A DNA stretch of 42,514 bases from a virus: positions 1 through 42,514 of IMG/VR virus record IMGVR_UViG_3300044825_001500. The stretch is one strand, 5' to 3'. The position numbers and the translations under genes were made by a program. Positions within the stretch are counted from its first letter, which is position 1. Every line of letters starts with the position of its first letter. This document shows, piece after piece, positions 23,171-31,558 of this stretch. Under the pieces are notes generated by a model. It did not search any database. It saw only the letters and a program-made list of their open reading frames with translations, and was not told the origin of the DNA.

Positions 23171-23641
23171 ATGACAGCAGCAATTGAAATCAGTGGGCGC
23201 ATGTTAAAAAAAGAAGAAGGTTTTCGCGCTAAGCCATATTTGTGCAGCGAGGGCTTTCCAACTATTGGCTACGGCGAAAAGATTGGCGAAAAATACGAGC
23301 CATTGCCAAATATCACAACCACCGAGCCAGAAGCTTACAAAAAAATGCTGGCAACGATAACAGCAAACGAAAAAACAATTTTAAATAATCCAGACTTATA
23401 CCGCTGTTATTTTCACCTAAACGATGCTCGTAAAGCAGTCATGCTATCCATTGCTTACCAGATTGGAATCTATGGTGTGCTCAAGTTCAAAAAGATGCTT
23501 GGAGCGCTTGAGAGGGCTGATTACAGCGCAGCAGCAGACGAGATGCTTAACTCATTGGCAGCTCGGCAAACACCTGCCAGATGGAAGCGTAACGCGGAAC
23601 AGATGCGATCAGGAGAGTTAAATGCCTATTATCAATCTTAG
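23171..23641 (+). CDS. Endolysin, GH24 lysozyme
   Basis: 156 aa. GH24 (T4 lysozyme family) with EGFRAKPYLCSEGFPTIGYG at residues 16-35. Aligned with T4 lysozyme, the catalytic Glu is E16, Thr is T31, and the position of catalytic Asp20 is Cys25. It hydrolyses the glycan strands of peptidoglycan. There is no signal peptide or SAR-type N-terminal helix, so export depends on a holin. The C-terminal part (QTPARWKRNAEQM) matches the family. It overlaps the spanin gene by 20 nt. Confidence 0.92.
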   Translation: MTAAIEISGRMLKKEEGFRAKPYLCSEGFPTIGYGEKIGEKYEPLPNITTTEPEAYKKMLATITANEKTILNNPDLYRCYFHLNDARKAVMLSIAYQIGIYGVLKFKKMLGALERADYSAAADEMLNSLAARQTPARWKRNAEQMRSGELNAYYQS

Positions 23642-24068
23642 GTTTTATATCTACGCCGCTCTATTTGTCGGAGCAATTGCCTTTTTCATGCGCTATGACT
23701 ATCTGTCCGAACGTGTTAAGCAGCAAGACAGCGTAATCCAGAAATACGAAGCAGCGCTCAACAAGCAGGCGCAGCAAATCAAAGACGCCGATTTAGCGCG
23801 AACTGAATACCTAACTAACCTACAGGCTGCACAAAATGAAATTGATACTTTGCGCAATAGTGTTTCTTCTGGCGCTACAGTCTTGCGCGTCAAGGCCGCA
23901 TGCCCCAAATTGCCCAGCACTTCAACCTATACCGCCGGAACTATTGCAGCCTCGCCCGAACTTACAGAAGACGCTAGACAAGATTATTACTCCTTACGAC
24001 AAGGCATCTCCGAAATCAACGCAAGGCTAGATTTGTGCGTTAAAACCTTAGAAGACGAGCGTAAATAA
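23622..24068 (+). CDS. Rz: i-spanin (Rz-like)
   Basis: 148 aa. A single N-terminal membrane anchor (FYIYAALFVGAIAFFM, residues 8-23) is followed by a periplasmic coiled coil (residues about 28-85) and a more compact C-terminus. This is the inner-membrane spanin that, with the lipoprotein encoded inside it, fuses inner and outer membranes in the last step of lysis. It starts within the lysozyme gene and its stop overlaps the next start (TAATG). Confidence 0.9.
   Translation: MPIINLRFYIYAALFVGAIAFFMRYDYLSERVKQQDSVIQKYEAALNKQAQQIKDADLARTEYLTNLQAAQNEIDTLRNSVSSGATVLRVKAACPKLPSTSTYTAGTIAASPELTEDARQDYYSLRQGISEINARLDLCVKTLEDERK
23836..24030 (+). CDS. Rz1: o-spanin lipoprotein (Rz1-like), embedded in Rz in another frame
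   Basis: 64 aa, wholly inside the i-spanin gene. It has a typical lipoprotein signal (MKLILCAIVFLLALQSC) with cleavage before Cys17. The mature part is Pro-rich (RPHAPNCPALQPIPPELLQP), as in Rz1 proteins. The embedded architecture is the lambda Rz/Rz1 arrangement. It indicates a Gram-negative host. Confidence 0.9.
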   Translation: MKLILCAIVFLLALQSCASRPHAPNCPALQPIPPELLQPRPNLQKTLDKIITPYDKASPKSTQG

Positions 24069-25342
24069 TGGCCCATGCTAACAAAACGTATGTAAGTAAC
24101 GGCGGCACGATAGGTGTAACCAGCCTATTACCAGGCGGTGACGCAAATCCTCCCGCAAACGGCATAGAAGTCTTAGGGACTGTCGCGCACGGCAATATCA
24201 TTACGGTAATGAGCGGAAGCGATATAGACTTTGGAAATATCGCGCCTGATGTGTTGATTTACATGAACATGGACGCGCTGACCGCAGACACGAACTTAGC
24301 CTTGACTCGCGGGGTAACTTTCGGGGATGGGTATATCTGCAAGACACAGCGGTTGAGTTACACCAGCGCAAACCAGATGCCGGTACATTCGGTAGCTGCG
24401 ATGCCTTGGGGCGTGGCGTTTCCTTACGGTGACCTCGCGGCATATCCGAGCGGATCGATACTCAACCCTAAAATGGAGACAAGAGTTTCCCGTCCGTACT
24501 CAAGTTTTTATAGATTTTCCTATATGCAGTGGCCTGCCGCCAACCAAGCAAATTTACTTGCAAATCTAGGTACAGGGGAGCAAGTAAAAGCTTACGGGGA
24601 TCAATTTGAAGATGGGTTTAGTCGCGGAGACCAAACAAAAGCAGACGTTTACCAAGGTATATATATCCAAGTAGCGGGTGTAATGCAAAGTTCACAAGCA
24701 TTGGGGGTATCTAACTCAGGCTCTTTTGGTGGAAGCCAAACAAGCTCATTAGGAGCACATGTAAGTGGGGGGCTTTGGTATTACCCAACTGTAACTAATA
24801 ATGCATCTGCTGTTGTATCAAGTGGTATTGTTTACCCAGCTAATACAAACATGAATGTTTATCTTGATGCTACTCATTTGAGATCTAGCCTACTATGTTA
24901 TGAAACGTTCATAGTTTCTGGTGAAACAAATATTAGAGCTGACACTAGGGTGATAGATACAACGTTAGGGGTTATATCTGATATCCATGATACTGCATTA
25001 GCAAACCCTAATTGTACAAACAAGAAATTTGATCGTTTTGATATGCCTAAAAATGTGCAAGGGTATAATGTCCCAAATAATAAACATTTTTACACAAATG
25101 GTGTTATTCAATTAGTTAGTGAGATAGAGGGTGTGGCATCTTGTCGTTGTATGATAGCCAATACTCCAACCCCTGTAAAAGATACTACACAACTTTCAAT
25201 GTGCATTCCATTGATGTGGTCTGCTCATTTGCTACGCATATTGGTGATTGGGGGTATGTTTGAAGACAATTCCTTGAGTGGGAAATATCTTCATTTTTAT
25301 GGCACTTACAACACATTTCTAGGGAGTTACTTAATACCATGA
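24068..25342 (+). CDS. Receptor-binding-type tail protein
   Basis: 424 aa, not assigned to a family. Gly/Ser/Thr-rich and beta-prone, with aromatic clusters (RPYSSFYRFSYMQWP) and several Cys in the C-terminal third. By eye base composition changes within the gene: the first ~400 bp match the neighbours, while from about 24,480 the DNA is much more AT-rich with different codon choice. This suggests the C-terminal domain was acquired separately, as is common for host-recognition domains. It overlaps the following gene by four bases (ATGA). Confidence 0.65.
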   Translation: MAHANKTYVSNGGTIGVTSLLPGGDANPPANGIEVLGTVAHGNIITVMSGSDIDFGNIAPDVLIYMNMDALTADTNLALTRGVTFGDGYICKTQRLSYTSANQMPVHSVAAMPWGVAFPYGDLAAYPSGSILNPKMETRVSRPYSSFYRFSYMQWPAANQANLLANLGTGEQVKAYGDQFEDGFSRGDQTKADVYQGIYIQVAGVMQSSQALGVSNSGSFGGSQTSSLGAHVSGGLWYYPTVTNNASAVVSSGIVYPANTNMNVYLDATHLRSSLLCYETFIVSGETNIRADTRVIDTTLGVISDIHDTALANPNCTNKKFDRFDMPKNVQGYNVPNNKHFYTNGVIQLVSEIEGVASCRCMIANTPTPVKDTTQLSMCIPLMWSAHLLRILVIGGMFEDNSLSGKYLHFYGTYNTFLGSYLIP

Positions 25343-26877
25343 CACAGGCTATAACGTTCCCAAGAATAAAGATCCCAAATGCCGCGTATGTGGCAGACAC
25401 TTGGAGTTCTATTTCTGGATTCAGTGCTGAAAACTATGCAATAAGCACATTGTCGGCAGTTCCATCTTTAACAGGGGACATTACGGCAATACTTATTTGC
25501 GACAGTAATTCAACAGGTGGTACTTATGGTGTGCAGAATGCTGATGAGAGTGCTGATATTGTACTGGCTAGCGCACCACGATCTGAAATAGCCAAATTTA
25601 TTAAGTTAAGCGCTACTAACACTCTTGACATTTTTGCCAGTAACTTAACTAACGTTTCATGGAATTTAGTTGGGTACACAAACCACATCACCCACATTAC
25701 ACCAGTAGATAAAGCTGGAACTACAGGTGCAGGGCAATTTACTATTGATTGTAGTGCTGATGTTCCTAGTGGTTCTGGTGCAGTACTGATTGAGTGCTCA
25801 AAAGGTTTGAAAGTTGGGGCTGCATTAAATCTTACAACTCAACAGTATCCGAATGCGGTGCCACGAAATCACCTCATTGTCCCTCTGAACGCGAGTCGTC
25901 AATTTTTCTTTTATAGTGGCGGTGCTAGTACTGTTTCTGGTGACATTCGTATACTTGGTTGGCTTACACCTGAAGCTGTTCAGTTTGAGACAACATTCCC
26001 ACTACTGGCTCATGCTGGTGACAGTGTTTGGCGAGATTCTACACAACCTGCGGTTACTACTGTGTTTGACCGCTACCAACTTCATAGTGGTAGTGATAGT
26101 ATTTTAGCAAATATACGTACAGGATCAAGCGCGTATAATGTGGTAGATAAAAACATGGCTTATCGTACTAGATGGGTCATACCTTCTAGTAACGGTTTGG
26201 TAGATTCATGGGCAAATAACTCCACCGCTAAGTTTACCCGGTATATGGGTTTGGTTGGGGATACTGCGGCAGCGTATATAGTAGGGATAGATACTCTCCA
26301 AGCTGGTGCTACAGCTACTGTTACGCTCAACAAATCAGTCACAACCGCAAACAAGTTTCGCATTACCAGCGTGTTCGATAATCACTATATTGATGTCACA
26401 ACGGGTTTTGGCGGCAGTGGGGACACCCGCACTTTTACCGTTCCGAACTTGAGCAACTCAGCAGACGGTATCCGTCTTGGTGCGGTAATAGTAACTCCGA
26501 CAACAGATGGGGGTGTGGGTGCGGATTTTACAGGCATGGCCTATACCAAAGCGGACTACAAGTTCACCAATATCGAAGATGTAGTTGCTGGTAACGTGTG
26601 TGAAGGTGATGACCCCGCGCTAGCCCCTGATGATCAGCTTATAAAACCAACCACTACAAGCGGTGATATAAACAAAGGTGGGGTTCTAATAGATCCTAGC
26701 GCGTATGTCGGAACGCAGGAGATTTGGCGATATGTAGTCTCGGAGTTCAAATGGTACAACTTTACGATTACAACCGAAGGTGGCGTAGCACCAGCTCCAT
26801 CAGATAGCGGCCTAACAGCCTCTGGATTAACTCACAGAGTATTTACAGTAAGCGGCTTGACTCATAGAGGGCTTTAA
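25339..26877 (+). CDS. Large tail/fibre protein, last gene of the late block
   Basis: 512 aa, beta-prone, Ser/Thr/Gly-rich. The first ~330 codons are AT-rich like the end of the previous gene; from about 26,340 composition returns to that of the phage core. The C-terminus ends with short repeats (SGLTASGLTHR...VSGLTHRGL). Likely a virion surface protein acting with the preceding one in host recognition. A short open frame of nine codons follows (26880-26909) but is probably meaningless. Confidence 0.65.
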   Translation: MTQAITFPRIKIPNAAYVADTWSSISGFSAENYAISTLSAVPSLTGDITAILICDSNSTGGTYGVQNADESADIVLASAPRSEIAKFIKLSATNTLDIFASNLTNVSWNLVGYTNHITHITPVDKAGTTGAGQFTIDCSADVPSGSGAVLIECSKGLKVGAALNLTTQQYPNAVPRNHLIVPLNASRQFFFYSGGASTVSGDIRILGWLTPEAVQFETTFPLLAHAGDSVWRDSTQPAVTTVFDRYQLHSGSDSILANIRTGSSAYNVVDKNMAYRTRWVIPSSNGLVDSWANNSTAKFTRYMGLVGDTAAAYIVGIDTLQAGATATVTLNKSVTTANKFRITSVFDNHYIDVTTGFGGSGDTRTFTVPNLSNSADGIRLGAVIVTPTTDGGVGADFTGMAYTKADYKFTNIEDVVAGNVCEGDDPALAPDDQLIKPTTTSGDINKGGVLIDPSAYVGTQEIWRYVVSEFKWYNFTITTEGGVAPAPSDSGLTASGLTHRVFTVSGLTHRGL

Positions 26878-26910
26878 AATGAAGATTGGTAGCGGTTCCG
26901 GTGAATAAAG

Positions 26911-26938
26911 AAAACCCCGCGTAATTGCGGGGTTTTTT
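26911..26938. terminator. Bidirectional intrinsic terminator between convergent blocks
   Basis: AACCCCGC (26913-26920), six-base loop, GCGGGGTT (26927-26934), T-run on the + side and A-run on the other. It separates the rightward late block from the leftward block, whose last stop is at 26940. Confidence 0.92.
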
Positions 26939-26939
26939 A

Positions 26940-27215
26940 TTACTCCTTAGGCAGCTTCAAAGGCGCAACCGTATCAATTACAACCATCTTTTCCATAGTG
27001 TGCTCACCAACCTCATAAGCGAGATGCTTGAGCGCCATAGCCTCGATGTTGTCACGCGGCGAAATATGCAAGGGCAGATGCAGAACCAGAAAAAGCAGGA
27101 ATAAAAAAGCCAGCGCTATAGTTGGCATACTGGCTGTATGAAATAAAAACTTAAACGCCGATAACTCTTGCCGTAAATTTTGTGGTTTTATAGACCTTCT
27201 TGTTTTTATTGTCAT
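26940..27215 (-). CDS. Small membrane protein
   Basis: 91 aa as drawn, or 62 aa from an internal ATG at 27128. The longer form overlaps the upstream gene by 65 nt and neither start has a good ribosome-binding site; the shorter one fits the usual spacing better. One strong transmembrane helix (PTIALAFLFLLFLVLHLPL) is followed by a soluble tail. Not recognised. Last gene of the leftward block. Confidence 0.55.
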   Translation of the reverse strand: MTIKTRRSIKPQNLRQELSAFKFLFHTASMPTIALAFLFLLFLVLHLPLHISPRDNIEAMALKHLAYEVGEHTMEKMVVIDTVAPLKLPKE

Positions 27216-27630
27216 CAGGCACCGATAAAAATTCCAAGTTTTTTAACATGAAAAACCTATCTCTTTCTTCAATGAATTTTTTATGCATTGGATAAAGCAG
27301 GCCGAAAAATTCAAAATAGTACAGCTCTCTATGCTCTTGTCCACGATTTGGTTTGTCGTAAACAAGCTCCATTTCAACGCCCCAATGAAGCGGAACATTA
27401 ATAAAACTGGAAATATCGGGCAAATGCTTTTTAAGCAGCAAGTCTCCCATAGTGTTAGTTTTTGTATCAAAGAAAAAGTGTAGCGCTTCGTCAAAATCTT
27501 GGCTTAATGGTTCGGCGTCATACCAAATAACCGTGGAGCCCATAAGCAGCTTTTTAACTCTATGCGGCAAATTCAATCCTTTAATTTTTGCGGAAATCGT
27601 TCTTTCTGTTCCTCGCATTGGTAGGTTCAA
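27151..27630 (-). CDS. Hypothetical protein
   Basis: 159 aa, soluble, not recognised. The N-terminus is basic (GTERTISAKIKGLNLPHRVKKLL). The middle has an aromatic-rich stretch (YYFEFFGLLYPMHKKFIEERDRFF). The C-terminus is basic. No Cys pairs or catalytic motif. Its start overlaps the end of the small membrane protein gene upstream. Confidence 0.65.
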   Translation of the reverse strand: MNLPMRGTERTISAKIKGLNLPHRVKKLLMGSTVIWYDAEPLSQDFDEALHFFFDTKTNTMGDLLLKKHLPDISSFINVPLHWGVEMELVYDKPNRGQEHRELYYFEFFGLLYPMHKKFIEERDRFFMLKNLEFLSVPDDNKNKKVYKTTKFTARVIGV

Positions 27631-27734
27631 TTTAAGCGCTCCACAATAAGCATGACCACTAAAATCATTAATATAAATGTTGTTAGCATCATGGCGTAGA
27701 TTTGGTATTTTTGGTTTTTTTCGTCGTCATACAT
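27627..27734 (-). CDS. Very small single-helix membrane protein
   Basis: 35 aa from the ATG at 27734, whose codon overlaps the stop region of the upstream gene. A soluble N-terminus (MYDDEKNQKYQIY) is followed by one hydrophobic helix (AMMLTTFILMILVVMLIV). The tight coupling at both ends supports it being real. Confidence 0.5.
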   Translation of the reverse strand: MYDDEKNQKYQIYAMMLTTFILMILVVMLIVERLN

Positions 27735-28320
27735 GATTATCATCTCTGGCAATGTCGCAGTCAGGCCGCGTTTTGTAGTTTTTCCACCAGTTACGCGGAG
27801 AACCAAGCATGTCAACCAATTCGCCTTCATCATTCTTGAAAAACCACTTAGGCAGGCGCTTAGGCTTAACAACTACGGCAGTCCACGTATCATCATTAAC
27901 AGCGCAGATTCGGTGCCAGTCGTAAACGTCGAGTTCATTCTGTGCACCACCAGCAGTATGCAAAAATGCGCTTGATTGCGGCCTGAAATTCTTTTTAAGA
28001 CTTACTAAAAACTCTTCAAGCAAATCAGGAAGGTTGCTATAAGGATTTGGCAACGTAACTCGATGATCTTTGCTGCCACCATCCGTTAAAAATTCCTCAG
28101 TATATCCACCACAAAGCATAACGGATTGAAATTCAAATGGGTGGCTATGTACATGCTTATCACCATCGTTCGATAGAAATCTGTGAAGCCATAGGTCTGA
28201 TCCGTCGCGGAAGGTTCCGGCATAGTAGCGCTGTAGATAGCCTTGCCCATTAATGTTTATCTGCTTCATAGGCATATCAACAGTTAATCGTAATAGGGTT
28301 TGCGGGGTTAGTCGTCCCAT
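27727..28320 (-). CDS. Cupin-like protein, putative metal-binding
   Basis: 197 aa from the ATG at 28320 (AAGTGAG upstream; a GTG four codons earlier is possible). It contains a cupin-type cluster, KHVHSHPFEFQSVMLCGGYTEE, with three closely spaced His and the Gly-rich turn, then a second His in DWHRI further on. Such beta-barrel proteins bind a metal and may be oxygenases, isomerases or simply structural. The fold suggestion is from motif spacing only; no substrate can be named. Confidence 0.6.
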   Translation of the reverse strand: MGRLTPQTLLRLTVDMPMKQININGQGYLQRYYAGTFRDGSDLWLHRFLSNDGDKHVHSHPFEFQSVMLCGGYTEEFLTDGGSKDHRVTLPNPYSNLPDLLEEFLVSLKKNFRPQSSAFLHTAGGAQNELDVYDWHRICAVNDDTWTAVVVKPKRLPKWFFKNDEGELVDMLGSPRNWWKNYKTRPDCDIARDDNHV

Positions 28321-28401
28321 AAAAAATCTCACTTAAATCTAATTTCAGCATCAGAAAACAATGCCATTAAAAAACCAAGAATCCACCATCATGCAGGCAT
28401 A

Positions 28402-28887
28402 TCAATAATCAGCTTTTGGCAGCCCCATTAGCTCGCGCTCAATATCTCGTTTTTTAATTGCCTCCTTTATAGTTTCAAACGTGCCAATGTGGACTGACTT
28501 AATCGTAACGACATGCTTGCCATTTTGTGTCGTGTGGATATTCATAAGCACGCTTTTTGCGCGATTTTCTGGCCTCATTATTGGCTTGCATTTTTGTACT
28601 CTCATCGCTTTATTTTCAGCCTCGCAAATTTCTTTTTTTACAGCAACCTGTACAGGCTTTGGATTTTTTGCAAATTGCTCATGAATAATCGCTTGTTTTT
28701 TGCCTTCTGCTGCCTTGTTAAATCCTGTAGGCGTGTCTTTGCCAACTCCAAAAGGTATTTCTTTAACAATTCCGCCTTTTCTTAAAAATAAAGCAACTTG
28801 CATGCTTATTTCATCGTGCGCGTAATTATTAACATTGCAAAAGGTTAGCGGCTGATTCTTCGGCGGAAGCTCTTCGCGTAGGCTCAT
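28402..28887 (-). CDS. AP2-like DNA-binding domain protein (tentative)
   Basis: 161 aa from ATG 28887 (GAGG upstream); the open frame extends further but overlaps the next gene. The C-terminal ~45 residues read NIHTTQNGKHVVTIKSVH with IGTFETIKEAIKKRDIEREL, the strand-strand-strand-helix pattern of AP2 domains found in phage homing endonucleases and regulators. The N-terminal part is polar and basic. No nuclease motif (HNH or GIY-YIG) is visible, so a regulator or decayed homing-type protein is possible. Confidence 0.55.
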   Translation of the reverse strand: MSLREELPPKNQPLTFCNVNNYAHDEISMQVALFLRKGGIVKEIPFGVGKDTPTGFNKAAEGKKQAIIHEQFAKNPKPVQVAVKKEICEAENKAMRVQKCKPIMRPENRAKSVLMNIHTTQNGKHVVTIKSVHIGTFETIKEAIKKRDIERELMGLPKADY

Positions 28888-28888
28888 T

Positions 28889-29122
28889 TTATTTATCCTC
28901 AAATTCTGGATTAATCTTTCCTTCAATTTTAATGTCGCTAGTTCTATTTTTTGGCGATCTTGCTGCATAAATTCCGGCAGCAAAAACGCTTATCAGCAAT
29001 AAAAAGCTGATTGCTGCAAACGCCAAATCATGGCTAAATATTCCGATTACAAGAAATGATGAGAACGCGCCGCCTAGAATTGCCATGATTAATAGCGGCG
29101 CAAATTGTTTTGTAGTTAGCAT
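28889..29122 (-). CDS. Two-helix membrane protein
   Basis: 77 aa with two hydrophobic segments (LLIMAILGGAFSSFLVIGIF and AFAAISFLLLISVFAAGIYA) and a charged C-terminus. Not recognised; could be a superinfection-exclusion or holin-like protein. Its stop lies one base from the next ATG. Confidence 0.6.
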   Translation of the reverse strand: MLTTKQFAPLLIMAILGGAFSSFLVIGIFSHDLAFAAISFLLLISVFAAGIYAARSPKNRTSDIKIEGKINPEFEDK

Positions 29123-29123
29123 T

Positions 29124-29495
29124 TTATTTTGAATCCTTATATTTTCCGACTATGCAGCCAGAGTAGGTGATTACGGTGAAGCCGTCTTGGATTTGCGCCT
29201 CGTAACGCTTAAGTTCATCACGAATGCGGTTCATCTGTGAAAACACGCGAGCGCGCCATTTTTTGTCCAGCTTGTTTGCCAGTTTCATTGCGCGAATTCC
29301 TGCCGCGTGTGCTGAGCGCAAATCTTGCACTAGGTGGCCGATTGCTATGTAAATGGAGCGATTGCAAGCGACTACTTCATGGAAGTCGCAAGCGCCAACC
29401 ATAGAGTCATGATTAGCCTGTGAATCAAGACGACCGTCTTCATCTTCGCGCTCATCAACATAGATTTTCACATCATCGTCATTGTAGTGGTTCAT
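29124..29495 (-). CDS. Hypothetical soluble protein
   Basis: 123 aa from ATG 29495, with AGGAG upstream across an A-run. The N-terminal third is very acidic (YNDDDVKIYVDEREDEDGRL) and the rest is helical and mixed in charge, with two Cys. Not recognised. Confidence 0.6.
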   Translation of the reverse strand: MNHYNDDDVKIYVDEREDEDGRLDSQANHDSMVGACDFHEVVACNRSIYIAIGHLVQDLRSAHAAGIRAMKLANKLDKKWRARVFSQMNRIRDELKRYEAQIQDGFTVITYSGCIVGKYKDSK

Positions 29496-29579
29496 TTTTT
29501 TTTTGCTCCTGTTTGTTGATCCAGTGAGCGCATAATTGCACAATCAAAAATAATACGCAACATATTTGCGACAAGAATT

Positions 29580-29999
29580 TCAATTATTTTTCCATAGTAG
29601 CTTTTCCCAATCTAGCAGCGCCTGCCAAGCTGCATTTGATCCTAGGGCTATGCAGGCGAATGATCCTAAGTCACGCGCCCCACGCAAATAGCGCAATTGA
29701 TCGGCAGATATTGAGCTCATAGTGTGGTCAATCCTCTTCACCTCGCACACAAACGATAATCCGGCTGGTATCAATATGTCACTAGCGCCAGCGTTTAGCG
29801 AGCCTTGTTCGCTATCCTGTGCCGACTGCTTGCCGTTGCGCTTGCCCTCGTTCTTTGGATGCACCGCAACCGCATAGTATTGTGGCCGCCTTTCCTTTAG
29901 CAGTCCAAACCATTCTTTCTGTTCTACCCACTCTTTACGGCAATTAGGGTCACGATGCGCTGTGTCGCCGTAGATTTTTAGGTCGGGGGGGAGTTTCAA
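29580..29999 (-). CDS. VRR-NUC-type nuclease (PD-(D/E)xK)
   Basis: 139 aa. The active-site layout of the VRR-NUC/Holliday-junction-resolvase-like group is present: E27 in WVEQKEW, D74 in GASDILIP, and E86-V-K88 in SFVCEVKR, followed by QLRYLRGARDLGSFACIALG, in which Q101 is usual. It probably resolves recombination or replication intermediates. The start is TTG at 29999, overlapping the TGA of the upstream small zinc protein (TTGA); no ATG is available. Confidence 0.85.
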   Translation of the reverse strand: MKLPPDLKIYGDTAHRDPNCRKEWVEQKEWFGLLKERRPQYYAVAVHPKNEGKRNGKQSAQDSEQGSLNAGASDILIPAGLSFVCEVKRIDHTMSSISADQLRYLRGARDLGSFACIALGSNAAWQALLDWEKLLWKNN

Positions 30000-30154
30000 A
30001 ATAATTTGCCCTGCTTTTCGTCAATCTCGACCGGCTTTTTAATAATCACTTTCTTGTCAGAATACCCTTGCCGCTTCGCGCACTCGATCCCGTAAGGCTT
30101 ACCATTCACATAGTAAACCTCGCGGAGTTTTTTATTGCAGCGGGTGCAGCGCAT
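29996..30154 (-). CDS. Small zinc-binding-type protein
   Basis: 52 aa, too short to be noticed easily. It begins RCTRCNKKLREVYYVNG and has a third Cys (GIECAKRQGY), so a Cys-x-x-Cys knuckle is likely. The ATG overlaps the stop of the helicase/methyltransferase gene (TAATG), and its TGA overlaps the TTG of the nuclease gene. Both couplings make it convincing. Similar tiny Cys-rich proteins occur beside phage replication genes. Confidence 0.7.
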   Translation of the reverse strand: MRCTRCNKKLREVYYVNGKPYGIECAKRQGYSDKKVIIKKPVEIDEKQGKLF

Positions 30155-31284
30155 TAGAATAGCGAGTATTGAGCTTTTTCTGCTTGCGCAATGTTCCGCA
30201 ATGCCAGATCAAAGTAACTAGGCTTTAATTCTGCGCCGATTGCTTTGCGTCCCATCTTCAAAGCCATGTAGACTTCGCTACCAATGCCCATGAAAGGAGT
30301 CCATACAACATCGCCAGGAATGCTCCACAATTGCAAGCAACGCTCAATAACATCTAGCTGCAATGGGCATATATGGCGCTCGTCATCGCTATCACGACCT
30401 TCGCGGAAGTTTAGTGTGTCGGTTTGGTTTATGTCGTCCCAAATCGGGCTGGCATATTTCTGCCAAACGTCAACACTAGTATTGGATTCGCTGGGCATCC
30501 AGAAGTGTGACCCATCAGTCGCGCTAGTTTCGATAACGTGCTCGATTATGTGGAGCTTTGGCAATGTATAACCTGGATCGTCATAGCCTAAATCTGCTGG
30601 CGTTCTGATAACGATTGCCCATGTAGCCAGCCACTCCCAAAACTTTTTGCGCGCATGGCCTTTTAATCGCCATTTGCTAGTGTCGCTGCCATCGTGAATA
30701 AAGAACGTAGCGAGCATTTCAGTTTGCGACATAATGCCCAAAAATTCAGACTGTGTGCCAAGCTCCATAAAATCGTTCGGGCTTGGCGTTGCGGTACAGC
30801 TTAAACGGTATGGAATTGTGAGTGCAAAATCAGTAATAGCTTTGCGCAGCTTGCCATTCATGCCTTTTAAAATACTAGACTCGTCCAACACTATCCCGCT
30901 GTAATTTGCCGGATCAAAGTTTTTAAGCATCTCGTAGTTTGTTACGTGGATTTTTTCATCGCACTCAGTTGGCACACGCATATACTTTGCCGAAATACCG
31001 AACTTACTACCTTCGCGCACTGTTTGCTGTGCCACACACAAAGGAGCCAATACCAAAACAGGCTTATTGGTGTGCTCCATAACACGATGCGCCCAAGATA
31101 GCTGCATCAGCGTCTTACCAAGACCAGTATCAGCAAACAAAGCGCTGCGCCCACGTCTACATGCGTACTCAACGCAATCGCGCTGGAATGGCTTTATATC
31201 AGCAGGAAGCCACATTGACTCCACATCAAAACCAGCATCAACCTGCACGAACTCCTTTTTTAATAAAAACTCTTCGTATTTCAT
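30154..31284 (-). CDS. Helicase-methyltransferase fusion lacking both catalytic halves
   Basis: 376 aa from ATG 31284 (overlapping the upstream stop as ATGA). Residues 1-250 are the N-terminal lobe of an SNF2-like SF2 helicase: DTGLGKT (52-58), LDESS (133-137), TATPSPNDFMELG (164-176). Residues about 255-376 match the C-terminus of phage beta-class DNA methyltransferases: IWDDINQTDTLNFREGRDSDD, HICPLQL, TPFMGIGSEVYMALK and IGAELKPSYF. The helicase C-lobe and the methyltransferase DPPY-type catalytic motif that normally separate them are absent. Phage proteins of this type are usually about twice as long. Probably an in-frame internal deletion; it may still bind ATP, DNA or SAM. Confidence 0.75.
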   Translation of the reverse strand: MKYEEFLLKKEFVQVDAGFDVESMWLPADIKPFQRDCVEYACRRGRSALFADTGLGKTLMQLSWAHRVMEHTNKPVLVLAPLCVAQQTVREGSKFGISAKYMRVPTECDEKIHVTNYEMLKNFDPANYSGIVLDESSILKGMNGKLRKAITDFALTIPYRLSCTATPSPNDFMELGTQSEFLGIMSQTEMLATFFIHDGSDTSKWRLKGHARKKFWEWLATWAIVIRTPADLGYDDPGYTLPKLHIIEHVIETSATDGSHFWMPSESNTSVDVWQKYASPIWDDINQTDTLNFREGRDSDDERHICPLQLDVIERCLQLWSIPGDVVWTPFMGIGSEVYMALKMGRKAIGAELKPSYFDLALRNIAQAEKAQYSLF

Positions 31285-31556
31285 TTCACATGGCCCCATA
31301 TATCATCACGATATAAAACGTTTCTGATTGAGCTTTTAGATATTTCAAAATCTAAAGCCATTTGATTTATAGAATCGTATTTAACAACCCTAGCGCGTTT
31401 TTCTTTTAATTGTTTAATCTGTAAATCAATCTCTGCCAATTCATCGCGCTTTTTCTGCATTCTGAATCTGATTATTTCTACATCTTGTTCATTAAGTTTT
31501 GCCGCGTGGTTTTTACTACCTATCCGGCAAATCTGTTTGCCGCCTTTCATCGTCAT
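31281..31556 (-). CDS. Small HTH/coiled-coil DNA-binding-like protein
   Basis: 91 aa, basic. The middle is a coiled coil (KKRDELAEIDLQIKQLKEKR). The C-terminus contains an HTH-like segment, SINQMALDFEISKSSIRNVLYRDD, as in homing-endonuclease-associated or regulator domains. The N-terminus IGSKNHAAKLNEQDVEII is typical of NUMOD-like recognition modules. No nuclease motif is visible, so it may be a regulator or a relic. Confidence 0.6.
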   Translation of the reverse strand: MTMKGGKQICRIGSKNHAAKLNEQDVEIIRFRMQKKRDELAEIDLQIKQLKEKRARVVKYDSINQMALDFEISKSSIRNVLYRDDIWGHVK

Positions 31557-31558
31557 AA

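Noticed and set aside
26880-26909. Nine-codon frame after the last late gene
   Set aside because: Too short, no ribosome-binding site, directly before the terminator.
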